From: Branchiostoma floridae
Taxonomy: Eukaryota; Chordata; Leptocardii; Amphioxiformes; Branchiostomatidae
Assembly (NCBI RefSeq): GCF_000003815.2
Contig: NC_049997.1
Span: 3,948,465 to 4,012,464, forward strand
Direction: 5' to 3'
DNA: 64,000 bases
Position 1 is the first letter of the stretch, and each line of letters begins with the position of its first letter. This document shows positions 20,190 through 32,756 of this stretch, piece by piece. A model generated the notes under the pieces. It was given only the letters and a program-made list of their open reading frames with translations. It was not told where the DNA came from and made no database searches. Position numbers and translations under genes: made by a program.

Positions 20190-23100
20190 TATAAGCTGTC
20201 ACCCAATCAAAGAACTTCAGCTGTATTTGTTAGTTTAATGTTTGTCAGAAGGTTGTCCAAATTGAAAGTCAACAGAGTAAACTGTACATTTAGGGCTAGG
20301 TGCATCCCAAAATTGCACTGATCAAATTTTTGAGCTGTGTACAAGGAGCTTTACAGGAGTGTGATACATACATATAGACTGTGATGTGTCACAGTGTGCC
20401 TCGTGAGCTCATTACAGGTGTCAGGCAATATTTGCACAACAGCTAACAACAAAGAGACATTGACATTGTATTCCTGTGAACCCTCTAAGCTCCAAAGAGA
20501 TTCCTAGCATGTCAAGAGACATGAAATCATCCATCGCTTTCTATAGGGTAACCAAAGGTTTCCTTTGGGCATGTACAAATGTGGCAAGAAATACCACCAT
20601 GTCAAAACAGGTCACCACTTCTGAGGGAGATGGATTAGGGAGGCATGTAAAATGTGGCTTCACTCCATGGTCTATGTGACCTTCTGATTGACAACCCTTA
20701 AACTGTGGGGACAGAGATGACAAAAGTCAAATAAATATGGCTCCAATTTTAGCTTAAGGTGAGGAGGTGGCTGTCATGAAACGTTGAAGATTTATGCTGT
20801 AAAAATAATTGAGATGACCCTAACACATCTATTCTGGGCGTGAGGACAAATCACTGCGCTATGTGCATGTTAGGTGTGTAACAAAAGATCTTGAGTTTGG
20901 TTTTTGCTCTTTTCTTTGACATCTCTCATAAGCTCTAAATGGTCGTTACTTCTTGTGGGAGGACATTCTTGAATTCGCTTTGGACAAAAGTCATTACCCA
21001 TTGTCTTTTAGGAGTCGGACCTTTCAAATTGGTACCTACCTTTGCTGTTGTTTTGTTATTGGAAATTTAACATATCATCCATGCACTCCATGAAGTTTCA
21101 GTTGCCTAGCATTGCAAGATAATTAAGTGCATATATTTATCCCCCACACTGTGTCAGAAACTGCAGGCAATGGTAACAGTTAGTTACTCTTGGACTCTAT
21201 CCAGTACATGTACTTACACACTATCCCTTTGGTGATAAACTTGAACACACATAGCACTTAGTACAGATTGGTAAGGGCAGAGAGGTTCAAAGAAAAAAAA
21301 CACCTTCTTAGTTCCTGTCCTATTTCTGGATGCTTTACAATTACATGTAAGTAAAAACATCTATGGAGTGCAAAGAAGCGATCACTCATCCTCTGGGGGC
21401 CCAGGGGAAAACCCTACTCAAGAAAGCTCACCTATGTTTTTGTAGTATATACCCTGCAACCATTTTCAGAGACACTGGGATTGACACTGAGGACTTGGGA
21501 GCAGCTAAGTGATGAAATATATTAAGTGCTATGGAGAGATGCTGTGCATCATGTCTTCCAGGGACGACAGATAAGATGAGATGGACTGCCTTGAATCAAG
21601 GAGGTTAAAAGTCTATTTTGACCTCCTTGCTTGAATGAAGGAAGCATTGTATATTGGACTGTGCACATGTGGGACTTAATTGTGAAAGTGCAGGGCAACT
21701 TTTCACCCTTCAAGCTTGATGTCCCTAGTTACAATCGAGAAGTCAAAAGTTCTCAACTGAGCTGTTCTTGGTGAGAGAGACATTGAGATATATCTCCCAC
21801 CAAGGACAGCTCAGTTTCTGTTAAGAGGAAGAGGTGAGGAAGATCAAGTGTAGGGATACACCTCAAGAGTCGATTCCTTCAAGGGTGATCTTGAAAAGAG
21901 CTTTGTGGCAGTGGGCCAAGACAGTCCAGACATACTGAGTATCATGGACAGAAACACAGCTTTACTCTAACAAAGCACTGGCACAATGGCCAAAGAAGGA
22001 GGTTATAGGGGGTTTGTCTTGCTTTTGGCACCATGAAGTAGGTTGTGAGTTCAATCCCGAGAGTCAATATTACAAAATACAACTAGAAAGGCCGACATTT
22101 GCTTAAGAGCAAATACAGCATATTTCAGCCATACCCCTTCCCACGCAACATTGGACTGTTCCAAATCACCCCTGCGCAAAAATGGAACATCCTCTTAACA
22201 GTACATTATCCCCCAAAGTGGACTGGTATTGTGAATTGATTCCAGGTAAAAACAGAGCTTGCTTCTATTTTTCAGAAAATGACAATAATCACACCTTCCA
22301 TTCAGAAAATTTTCATCATGACTGAAAATTGTTGAATGACTTCATGTAATGTCATTAACAATTTTACTTTGTATGCAATCAGCCATCGAGCCTATTCTTA
22401 TTTTAGTTTAACAACTTCCTGCCAGACCCGGAAGATACGATTGAACCTTGTTCGAGGATTTATTTTCGTCTGTCTGGTCAGTCTGTTCATACCCTGGCGC
22501 TGAGAGTGTTTTATTGGGCTGAAACTCTGGCAGTTTAAAGTTACTTACAATTTAAATGTTCAAAGTTTTTGTCAAACAACAACACTAGGAACACATACAT
22601 TTTCTCTGGAGAAAATACAGCAGTTTTCGCAAGTTCCAGTCCAGTGATAGAAATGTGGCCACTATAGACAGGTGGTCATATAGAGAAAATGCTGATCTAT
22701 TGACTAGGAGCCATACGTTACACATGATTTCAGTACACTGATCATTAATCATATAAACATTGCACAGGTAAGCCAATTGTTTAGATGTACAATTAAGTTC
22801 AAATAATTCTGAAGAGAAATATTGATGAGAAAATAATCATTCTCGCCACTGTCTAACTTATAATTACGTATCAAAACTAAACGCAGATTTTCTAACTAAC
22901 GCACCTTTCGCCGACTTCATCAAAGGACCGCCGGCTATCAATCAAACACGGCTGTTGATTAGACTTAGAGTTTCAAACAGTCATGTGCTGTGTGCCAGTT
23001 GACAGCGAACTTCATGCTACGTGATGTTTTACATTGCTTGGACCTTCTTTCCTACAGCGGTGCTTCTACAAAATATTTAGACTGTAACACTGAGTCCCAC

Positions 23101-23204
23101 ATGTTTTATAGAATAGAATTTGACGCAGAACAGCGTTTTTTGCTGGGTATTTTTCTTGAAACATGTCCGTGGGAATATCAGCGAGGCGGCGACGTAGGGA
23201 TATC
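20190..23204. other. Intron 3, no recognised gene
   Basis: About 3 kb of unique-looking AT-rich sequence. No exon with splice sites, RNA gene or bounded transposon found. Confidence 0.4.
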
Positions 23205-24560
23205 AGACCGTCAACAAAAGTCGCACGGCGGCTAACGGCGCAGCGAAGATACTAGCGCTATAAATAAGCGCTTCAACTAAGGATGGCAACCCGTACAATA
23301 TTTTTGTATACTGTTGAGCTAAGTAAAGTTTGTTGTTTATGAGGTTTTAGTTGTCTTTGAAGCTTTGACCCGAAATATTTTAAAGTCAAACTGCTGAAGA
23401 GAAGTAAGTGACTGCTACGATTATCGTAGATATGGCCCTAAAAAAACTGATAAAAGAAGCCTTCTCAATAGCCTAAAATGCAAGAGCTTCCGGGGGGGTT
23501 TCGCCCACCCACAGTGGCCCTGCCCCTGGACCCCGCCAGGGACATTCGGCGGCCCCCGTACCCCTGTCCGACGCTTTGAAAAAATCCTGGCGAGAAGTCT
23601 GTACGGCCTGAGTCTTCAAGTTAACGTATTGTGTGGTCCCGCTTATGAATATTAATTAGCCTTCGCTTTCCTCTTCGCTGATTGGCTGAACCATTAATTG
23701 AATTAACTCTTCCTGCCGGCTAGACGCAGGTGTAGATGTCGGCTCTGTGGGGTGAACGTCCGAAAGGTCATGGCATGGAGAACGAAAGAAAACCAATTTC
23801 CCCTAAAAAAAAGTGCTGTAATTAAGCCTTTTACAGTACTTTACGGCAAAAATTTTACTTGGATCATTTTACCAACTATCTTATGCCTATCTATACCAAA
23901 TGTTACTCATACCAGGGTACAGGGGTGCAAAATATACCGTAATAAGACCGTCAACAACAGTCGCACGGAGCTAACAGCGCAGCGAAAATACCATCGCTAG
24001 CGTTTCAACTTCGGATAACAAGTTATAAGTACTGTTGAACTCAGTAACGTTAAAGTTTGTTTTTAGTTGCCTTTGACGGTTTGACCTGAAATAGTGTTAC
24101 GCTAAACTCCTGAAGAGAATTTAAGTGACTGCTGCGATTATCATAGATATGCCCCTAAGAACTGATACAATATAAAGCCTTCTGAATAGTCTAAAATGCG
24201 AGAGCCTTAGGCGGGCTTCGCTCCCCCTGGCGGGAACACTGCTATATACGGGATCATGAGGCCCCGCTTATGAATATTAATTAGCCTTTGGCCTCCTCTT
24301 CGCTGATTGGCTAGGTCTTTGATTCAATTAACTCTCCGGCTGACGCGCACAGGTGTGGCTCTGTGCGGGGTCATGGAAGGTCACGTCAGGAGGCCAAAAG
24401 AAAACAAATTTCCCCTCAGAAAAGTGCCAAAATTAATCATTTTAAAGTTGTTTATGTCAAAAATTTTACTTGAATCTTGTTACTAAGTATCTAATGCCTA
24501 TCTATACCAAATTTCAGGTCATTTAATTGTAATACCAGGGTACAGGAGCCAAAAGTGTCC
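23205..24560. repeat. Tandemly duplicated 0.6-0.75-kb unit
   Basis: Two diverged copies starting CCGTCAACAA (23208 and 23948). They share GACTGCTACGATTATCGTAG-like, AAAATGCAAGAGC-like and CGCTTATGAATATTAATTAG blocks (the last at 23642 and 24267). Shifts of 740 and 625 bp show a length change between copies. No coding potential seen. The 3' side passes into the 165-bp satellite. Confidence 0.7.
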
Positions 24561-25190
24561 TTTTTTGGTAAAAAAATTGGCCAAAAATCGCAAAAATAAG
24601 CATTTTGTTGCACTGCACACCAAAAGTGTTACTGAATTTATATGAAGGGATTATCAAGGCACATCTGTGTCAAATTTCAGCTCATTCGGTTGCAATACCA
24701 AGGTACAGGAGCCAAAAGTGTCCTTTTTTGGTCAAAAATTGGTAAAAAAAATCGCAAAAATAAGCATTTTGTTGTACTGTACACCAAAAGTGTTATTGAA
24801 TTTATATGAGGGCATTATCAAGGCACATCTCTGTCAAATTTCAACTCATTTGGTTGTAATACCAGGGTACAGGGGCCAAAAGTGTCCTTTTTTGGTCAAA
24901 AATTGGTCAAAAAATCGCAAAAATAAGCATTTTGTTGTACTGTACACCAAAAGTGTTATCGAATTTACATGTATATGGGGGCATTATCAAGGCAGATCTC
25001 TGTCAAATTTCAGCTCATTTGGTTGTAATACCAGGGTACAGGGGCCAAAATATACAGTTTTGGTCTAAAATTGACCAAAAAATCTCAATAAAATCATTTT
25101 AGAGGCAGATATGAAAAAAAATGGGAAAAAAGCATCAAGGTATTGGCCCACTCTACCCCTGTGCCAAATTTCAGGTCATTCGGTCCAGGA
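24500..25190. repeat. About 165-bp satellite, four units
   Basis: Each unit begins near CAAATTTCAGCTCAT (about 24508, 24671, 24835, 25004 and a partial at 25164), followed by GGTACAGG and AAAAGTGTCCTTTTTTGG. The apparent open frames come from the repeat. Confidence 0.85.
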
Positions 25191-25226
25191 ACGGCGGAGA
25201 TGAATCACTTTGAAGATTTGACAGGA

Positions 25227-25297
25227 GAAAGAAAGAAAGAAAGAAAGAAACATTACGAATACAATATATTTCGCCATACTATGTATGGCTGAAATAT
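25227..25297. repeat. (GAAA)n tail plus small hairpin
   Basis: A GAAA run at 25227-25250 is followed by a stem ATATTTCGCCATA/TATGGCTGAAATAT (25265-25297) with a one-base bulge. A simple tail plus hairpin directly after the satellite looks like the 3' end of a mobile unit; class unknown. Confidence 0.55.
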
Positions 25298-27020
25298 AAT
25301 GAACTTTAAAAATGGTACCGTAATTTCTGCTTTCTGCTTGCTTAGATCGCTCAGCATTTGGGAAAGTTAGTACTGTTACAGTAGTTGAACACACACACTG
25401 CTAGCAGTGGACGAGCCCCCTGCTGTAGTGATTGCACAGAGTTGTGTGGCCTATGGGCTATTGGATCAGAGATAACCACAACCTTGTGCACCATGTGGTG
25501 CAAGAAGGACTTGTATACCCTTAAAAGTTCTGAGACAACACAGACAATCATATAACTGTTGAACAAAATCCAAAAGATCCTCATGATTATGGTTCAGCCT
25601 CAATAACATTTACCTTCTTGTCAGGTAAACTTTTGGCCTATGTTTCACCTGTTTACTAATTTAGAAAAAAGAAAGACAGCTGGGACTGTGGGAGGATGTA
25701 ATATTTCATCCTGCTGTCTCTGTGGTTTCTTGAGAGGACACAGATTGTTTCCAAGTCTTGTAGGGATAGAGAATAACATGTGGTTATTCTAGAGGAACTG
25801 ACAACCTTCAGGAGCGAATGCTGATGGCCTTTGCATTATAAATCACTGTTTATTGAGACAGCTAGAATGGACCATGTTTCGACTCAACATGCAGCAGATG
25901 ACATTCCAGCATTTATTTTCAAAATTGAGAAAGTCAGTTCTTCACCTTGACATAAAACAGATCATGATTTCTACACATCTGAACTTGCACATCAGCTGTC
26001 AAAACATGTGAAGAGTAAGATTTTAGGAGTTTACGACTTGAAATATGCAAAACATCTTAAGGGTTGAAAAGGAAAAAAAGACAGAGTTCACTTGACAGTG
26101 ACACCAGGTTCACACTAAAGGATTCCTGAAAATGTTAAAGTTTGGTCCAGAGATTTGAACAATGCTTGTACACTAGAGGGTAAAGACTAAAGGAGTTTGG
26201 AGTTATTTTGACATGGTTGCCCCAAATGACTCCTGAAAATGTAAAAGTGCGGTCCAGTGCTTTCAACCAATGCTTAAAGGCTAGAGGGTTACGGCAGTAG
26301 TTTGAATCTAGGCTGTTGTCAGTCACCCGACCAATGCTCCTTGAAAGGGTTACAGACCTGAGGAGGAGATGTTGTAAGCAGTGGTCCATTGTTTACTGCA
26401 CTTGTCGAAAGATGCAGGGGAGTTTTTCCGACATGAGGAACCTGTATATACTGTACATCGGGTCAGCGTCCCTCTTTTACCCCCAGTGAAAGGATATCTT
26501 TCTGTATACTGAAACAGGATAGAGACCGTCCCGTTCACGGTAACATTTACGTTTCCAAAAGTTACAAACTTGGGATATTTATACAGAAATTGCTGCGTAC
26601 TGACAGACACCCTTTTGATGGTTAAAGGGTGGATGACATGCCCTGAATATAAGGGAATCGCTGCGGGACTGGTGATAGACTGGAGTACATATGACAGATC
26701 TAGAGGTCTATCTGATCAACTTGTCAAAGTGGAAGTCCTGAGATTCAAGATATGTTTAGGCTGATGAAGGATAGGTGAGGTGAAAGAAGGAAAAACATTT
26801 TCTTCTTTCCATAGATAGCCAGCAACCATCAGCTTTTATAATATAGGACGGCCTTTTATGACATGATATATCATGCCACAAAAACCTCATTTGGAACTTC
26901 TGAGTTCTAGAATGTCAGAAATGAAAGGCCTGTGATTTGCAGACAATATTTACCAGGTATTACACGTAGATGATAGTAGCCAATCCTCCATTACAATAAT
27001 TGCAGTTTCATTTTACTAGA
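25298..27020. other. Intron 3, no recognised gene
   Basis: AT-rich and unique-looking; no exon, RNA or bounded element identified. Confidence 0.4.
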
Positions 27021-27321
27021 TCCAAGCAGAGGTTTAGTCTGTGTGACACAAACTCTGCTGTCAGGGGCTGTAACTGGCCCCTCCCTACTGGCGGATGTTG
27101 GGTGGGCTGCTATAAGTGAGATTAAATCAGGCTAGCAGAGGTTAGGCTCCGGCTGTTTTTCTTACATTCTTTTATGCTATTTCATTGGGCTTCTTATTTT
27201 GCACTTGTCTAGTACCTTCTTTTTATATCTTGCAGCCATAGTACAGAAAAAAGTACAAAATTAGCCTGACAAAAACGCCTAAAAAATGTCAAAAAACAGC
27301 CGAGCCAAACCTCTGCTTGGA
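27021..27321. mobile_element. CCAAGCAGAGGTT-type MITE interrupted by a second element
   Basis: Left end TCCAAGCAGAGGTT, right end inverted TCCAAGCAGAGGTTTGG; inner GGCTCCGGCTGTTTTT pairs with AAAACAGCCGAGCC. The same ends occur uninterrupted at 49727-49871. The element at 27035-27134 sits inside the left end. Confidence 0.75.
27035..27134. mobile_element. 100-bp TAGYCTG-ended element with perfect 9-bp duplication
   Basis: Ends TAGTCTG...CAGGCTA, flanked by GCAGAGGTT on both sides (27026-27034 and 27135-27143). The intact host MITE has one copy of this 9-mer at the same place. Related copies lie at 33297-33384 and 63766-63873. Confidence 0.88.
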
Positions 27322-27464
27322 CAGTAATTAGTCTACTAGTACTTAGTAGTAGTTTCATCTTAAGATCCCAACTGCCCCTGAAAGCCTGTCAAGTGAGCAA
27401 ATGAAGAGATCTGCTGAGTGTCAGAATAACAGATGAGATCAGATTACTCCCAGTTCCTGTAGGA

Positions 27465-27730
27465 TTTACAGAAGTACTGAGTGGACAGGAAGCCGCACAC
27501 TGACAGCTTACAGGGAACACCTGGTTTCCTGGGCTCATTTAGATAACAAGAAAAGTTGTAGGTGCCTGCTCAAGGTTAGAAAAGGGTAAGGTAACGCGGT
27601 CCAACCTTAGAGTTGGAGCAAAGCATGCCACTTTTTCATTAGCTTGTAGTGTATGCCTGGGTATGAATTGGGTTTCCTGGGCTCATTTAGTTAACAAGAA
27701 AAGTTGTAGGTGCCTGCTCAAGGTTGCAAA
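27465..27730. repeat. Intronic duplicated block, copy 1
   Basis: Shares TACAGAAG, ACTGAGTGGACAGGAAGC and AAGTTGTAGGTGCCTGCTC blocks with 28627-28925, about 1.16 kb away. Noncoding. Confidence 0.7.
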
Positions 27731-27737
27731 GAATGAT

Positions 27738-28097
27738 AAGGTCTCGAAATACTTTTTTCTGCATACCTGCAATGGTGCAGGTAACATTGAAAATTACCTG
27801 CACCAGATAAATTTTACCTGCACCACTATGAATTTAGGAAGTATGGATCATACTTAATTTGTTCAGAAAAACCATTGTTATTTTTTCTTTTATACTACAT
27901 AGGTGGTAACAGTCACTCCCCAATGCAGCTGATAACAATCCATCACTTATACATCATAGGACATTTATGTATAAAACCCAGTACATGAACCAGTGCAGGT
28001 TAGGTGCAGGTACATGTAGACATCAGAAATACCTGCACAGCTTCAATTTTAGCTGCACTAACCTGCACATGCAGGACTGGTGGTATTTCAAGCCCTG
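27738..28097. mobile_element. hAT-like CAGGGCTTGAAATAC element
   Basis: Right end inverted reads CAGGGCTTGAAATAC; the left end is degenerate (AAGGTCTCGAAATAC). The interior repeats ACCTGCAC/GTGCAGGT in both orientations. Possible 6-bp AATGAT duplication with an offset of three bases on the right. It is present only in copy 1 of the surrounding duplication. Confidence 0.6.
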
Positions 28098-28626
28098 GGT
28101 AATGATTAAGTGGTCGAACCTGCAATGGTTTCACCACACTACTCTACAGTTTGCATGTTTAGTCAAGCACATGGGGGTCACTCCCACTCTTCTTGATTGT
28201 TGGGTTGTGTTCTTTCACACATGTTACTGTATGTACAGAGGTTTAAAGGTATACTACGTAATATTTGAACAAAACAAAAAGTAGCTTTTCCTACTTTTTC
28301 TTTACATTGTTAGTTAACGTTTCAATCAGCCCTATAGCATTGCATACCAACAGTCAGGGAGAGATGCTGGGGCAAACGTGAAATAATGACACAAAAGTGT
28401 CAAAAAGTGTCAAAAAGTGGTAGTAAATCTGAGATTTCTTAGTTCTAGAATATCTCAAACTTGAGTGCAAATAACTGCGTAGTATAGCTTTAACACCCTA
28501 AAGCTCCCTCCAAGAAGGTTATGTTTTGAGCATGTCTGTGTGTCTGTGTGTGCGTCTGTTAACAGTATAACTCAAGAAGCTTTGGATAGATCCTGATGAT
28601 ATTTGGTAGGTGGGTAGGGGTGAGGA

Positions 28627-28925
28627 TTTACAGAAGAACTGAGTGGACAGGAAGCTGCAGAATGACAGGTTACAGAGAACACCTGGGTGTGGATTGGGTT
28701 TCCTCTGCTCATTTAGATAACAGGAAAAGTTGTAGGTGCTTGCTCAAGGTTAGAAAAGGGTAAGGCAAAGTGGTCGAACCTTAGAGTTGGAGCAAAGCAT
28801 GCCACTTTTCCATTAGCTTGTAGTGTATGCCTGGGCATGAATTGGGTTTCCTGGGCTCATTTAGATAACAGACTTAGAAAAGTTGTAGGTGCTTGCTCAA
28901 GGTTAGAAAAGGGTATGGTAAAGCG
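28627..28925. repeat. Intronic duplicated block, copy 2
   Basis: Partner of 27465-27730, with the same order of blocks and small indels. Confidence 0.7.
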
Positions 28926-29177
28926 GTTGAACTGGGAGCAAAGCATGGCATTTTTTCTTTAGCTAGTAGCTTTGTTAGATTTTGTGTGTGTTTAGCACAC
29001 CAGGACACCCCTACTGTTGATCTCAGCAACCGTCTTGAGTTCAAAGGATATGGTAAAGCGGTTGAACTGGGAGCGAAGCATGACATTTTTTCTTTAGCTA
29101 GTAGCTTTGTTAGATTTTGTGTGTGTTTAGCACACCGGGACACCCCTACTGTTGATCTCAGCAACCGTCTTGAGTTC
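28912..29177. repeat. 135-bp direct tandem duplication
   Basis: Two near-identical units start TATGGTAAAGCGG (28914 and 29049) and end CTTGAGTTC. High identity indicates a recent event. The frames it creates on both strands are not genes. Confidence 0.85.
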
Positions 29178-30320
29178 CTTTACATGAAGAGGTTTAAAAA
29201 GATCCCTCACACAAGGGGCAGACCAAAGGGGCATTTTACACTATCTTAAGAAAATGATGCTGTATCTTTGTAAAAATCACTTTTCCACAAGCAAATTGAA
29301 GCCTAACACCAAAAAGGTAAGAATTAATCTTTAAAAAATGCTGAAACAAGAAAGGAGCAATTACTTTCTTCTTATAGGAAATAAATACAATTATTTTCTA
29401 TTCTTCTAAACTAGAAGTGGGCCCAAAAGATAAAGAGACCATAAGAAAACATGATGATTTGTAGGCATTGCACCATACATGACATTGCACAATGTGTGGG
29501 GTCTGCAGTTATCTTTGTTGATGAAACAACTGCCTTTATCTTCTAAAGGAGGAAATTTCAGCAGGCTTTGGCAGAGGATCTAGCCCAAACATGGATCCCT
29601 CTGTGTCCTATAACCTTTCTGTGTGAGATCTGTAGATCATCTGATAGAGGAATCGAGTTTCAGGTTAGAAAAACAGGTGCTTTGTAATGGCCTTGGTGGT
29701 TTCCTTTGATGTCAATAGAGCTTTACACATATAAGGCATTCTGGAGAAGTGAACAGAAGAATTTTGTTTCTTTGGCCAAAAATTGTTCCATTTTTGTAAA
29801 AGTGCAAGAGTGAGAAATACACTTTATTTTGCCAAGTAAATTACATTTATATAACATCGTTGGTGTTGCTGATATAGTTTGATTGACTGGTTTAGGGTTT
29901 GTCTGGGGAAACACTTCAGAAGAAACTTGAAATCGCATACCTCATTACCTTGTATGGGCTACAAACTGTAAAAATAAACAGACTCTCTTTATTAAGGGCA
30001 TGAAAAAGCGATTCTCAAAAATGTTTGCTTTTGTAGAAAGAGATACTTAAATGTGCGTCTTTGTGCAAATAAAGACTGAAGGACATTTTGCTTTTAGCAG
30101 ATTTTACCTGCATTTAGATTCCTTGGATTCAGAGGACGGAAGTTTGAACCTGATAGGGCACAAAGTGAGGGGTTGCACCTGGAATTTTGGATGGTGACAA
30201 AAAGCCAGAGGCTCCTTGTATAGGCAGCTCCATTAGCATCAAATTTGTAGCAGGTAAAAGAACTCAACAGTGGCCCTGTGTGCTAAAATTGCAAGCAGTA
30301 GCAAAACCACATTGCAATGA
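29178..30320. other. Intron 3, no recognised gene
   Basis: AT-rich; nothing with splice sites or transposon boundaries recognised. Confidence 0.4.
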
Positions 30321-30535
30321 GTTTCTCAAGCAATTGGATATGATTTTGGAAATGGTCAGAAACACTGAGTAAAGCTGGTTGAAGACCTCAGAAGTTTTAA
30401 ACCCTACATTGTACCTAGTTAGTGAATTGATATAGATCACAGGATTCAAAGACAAATTTTCCATAGTCCAGTAGGAAACAAAAGTAAGACAAAGTTCTAA
30501 ATATATATCCAAAATCATATCCAGTTGCATCAGAG
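30321..30535. mobile_element. Diverged MITE related to 56724-56832
   Basis: CTCAAGCAATTGGATATGAT on the left pairs with ATCATATCCAGTTGCAT on the right. Boundaries approximate. Confidence 0.5.
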
Positions 30536-31779
30536 ACTACTTTTTGGCATATCTTCTTACCTGGATGTTGATAACCTTCATCAACACACTAAAAATAGCT
30601 TACTGCCAGAGGAGTGAAGCCAGCCTAGGAGTGTGTTTGGCTACTGGAGAGATTTGCTCACCGAAACAGGGAGGAACATTTCTATTCAACAATGGTGTTG
30701 CGCAGCCCTCCATGTGGCCATATTAACAGCTATATGAATATCCGTGGTGCTAATGCTTTTACGAGCAATTTATATCTTTATTGGGACAAGTTCAGTGACC
30801 CTACACACACATACCTGTAGGAGATCCACACCAAACAGGAAGGAGAGCAATTAACACCTACTCAGCAAGCACAATTTGATTAGGTAATAATTGGATGTTA
30901 ATACTTATTGAAAATTGGGGCTTTTTGTCTTCCTCTGCTTCAAAAAAAAAAGAAGTCAAACCCAACCTGTTAAGAAATAGCCAACTGTTGATTGTTACTA
31001 TTCGAGTAGCCTCTTTTCACATAATGTCACAGTTCATTGTCACTTGTATATCTCCTATGTTTATACCATGTACTTGCAATTAGCCTCCAAGCATGAACTT
31101 GCAAATAATCTTCTTAATCTTATTCTTAGTCTTTCATCTGAGCCTTTCTAAGATGAAAAGTATCATGGTTCACCTCAGCTGAGGGTGACTGCTTTAACTC
31201 TATTGGGGTTAGTTTGTTGTAAATTCTAGTTAACCTTTAAATCATTAACGACACATGATGGACAAAACATAACTTCATTTTATTTCTAACATCTGGGATA
31301 TACAATAAATTTTCATTACAATCGCCCCTATGATCAGTTGGTTCTGACTAGCGCTCAGGAAAGGTCACATGAAAATTGAAATTTAGCACAAACGGAAATC
31401 AAAGATATGGTAAACGGAAGGTTTCCTTCAACAGGAAAAACTAATCTTCCAGATTAATTGGGGAGGCAAAAGCCGAGGTCAGGAAAGTTCAGGCATGCCA
31501 GACATCTTCTGTCACTGTGCTGGGAAGTTTTACAGGAGGGTCTGCATGCATGCCAATTTTAGTGAGATGTATCTACTCTGCATGTAGCATGTACCATTTT
31601 CAAAGTCTTCTGACTTGGCCGGGATCAATGCAAGGCGAATACTCTATCTACTCGACCATTGCACCATTCTTGATAAGTTGGTAAATAATTTGATTGTGAA
31701 GAGTTAGATTCTATTGGTCGCTTTAATTCTAAGTATTATTGGGGTTGCCAACCCTCCTAAATCTACCATCTATAAATGT
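30536..31779. other. Intron 3, no recognised gene
   Basis: No exon, RNA or bounded element recognised. Confidence 0.35.
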
Positions 31780-32140
31780 TCACAGGATCCCCCCATGCAG
31801 ACGCTCCTCTGTCATTGTGCTGGGAAGTTTTACAGTCCAGACTGGCAAGTTTTTCAGCCGTCCAACCTCCTTAAGGACATGTTGATCAAACAACTTAAAA
31901 ACTCAGCTTAGAGTTGATGGTTAAGGTTCACAGGATCCCCCCATGCAGACCCTCCGCTGTCATAGTGCCAGAAAGTTTTACAGTCCAGACTGGCAAGTTT
32001 TACAGCCGGACATGTTGATCAAACACTTGAGAGAACAAACAACTTCAAACCCCCCATCCAGACCCTCCACTGTCATTGTGCCAGAAAGTTTTACAGTCCA
32101 GACTGGCAAGTTTTACAGCCGTCCAACCTCCCTAAGGACA

Positions 32141-32509
32141 TTCATTCGCCCCTCACTGGAGTATGCAAGCCCTGTGTGGGGAGGGCTACCGAAGTACCTC
32201 TCTGACATGTTGGAAAAAGTTCAGAAGCGATGTCTGAGACTGATCGGAATTCCTACGGACTACTTACCCTCGCTGTCCAGTAGACGGGACATCGCTACGC
32301 TGAGAACATTGCGTAACACAATCCAGGACAGTAGTTCTCCTCTGAATGAGTTCATTGCCCCACCCCAGAACAATTGCTATAGCCTCCGTCGCGAAGGTCG
32401 CTACCGGGCACTGACAAAGAGTACGACCAAGAGACATGAACTCTCCTTTGTTCCTAGAGCAATAAAATTGCTCTATCAAGATGGCGGCTCTGTGGCGATA
32501 GATCACTAG
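32141..32509 (+). pseudogene. C-terminal end of LINE reverse transcriptase polyprotein
   Basis: 123 codons including the stop. It reads FIRPSLEYASPVWGGLPKY and then LEKVQKRCLRLIG, the post-thumb region typical of CR1/L2/Jockey-type ORF2 proteins (YASPVW followed by LExxQxRxxR). It lacks the endonuclease and the catalytic RT motifs. The open frame upstream of 32141 is host repeat, not LINE. Confidence 0.82.
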
Positions 32510-32756
32510 TACTGCGTCTGTACAGAATATATTCTTGTAAATACTACGGACGTTATTGTTTGCTGATAGTTATGCCCACTTATCTCTCCGCCACTGCTAT
32601 ATGTAAGCCAGTGTAGGTCTTTTTAACAAAATGTGATTATGTATGTTTGTGGATTGTAAATAACAAGGATTTTAATGAATGTAATTTCTCGGCGCATTTC
32701 ATGTGGCATGTATAATTGTCATTTGCCATGTCGAGGACCAATAAAGCTGAATCTGA
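32141..32756 (+). mobile_element. 5'-truncated non-LTR retrotransposon fragment
   Basis: 616 bp inserted into a tandem-repeat unit. Neighbouring units (31870 and 32915 regions) read straight through AAGGACATGTTGATC and serve as empty sites. The insert holds the last part of a LINE ORF2 and a 3' untranslated tail ending AATAAAGCTGAATCTGA. No poly-A and no obvious target duplication. Most LINE copies are 5'-truncated like this. Clade (CR1/L2/Jockey-like) not settled. Confidence 0.82.

Noticed and set aside
24667-25068. 133-codon frame
   Set aside because: Produced by the 165-bp satellite units.
31943-32140. N-terminal extension of the LINE frame
   Set aside because: This part is the tandem repeat into which the LINE inserted; continuity is chance.
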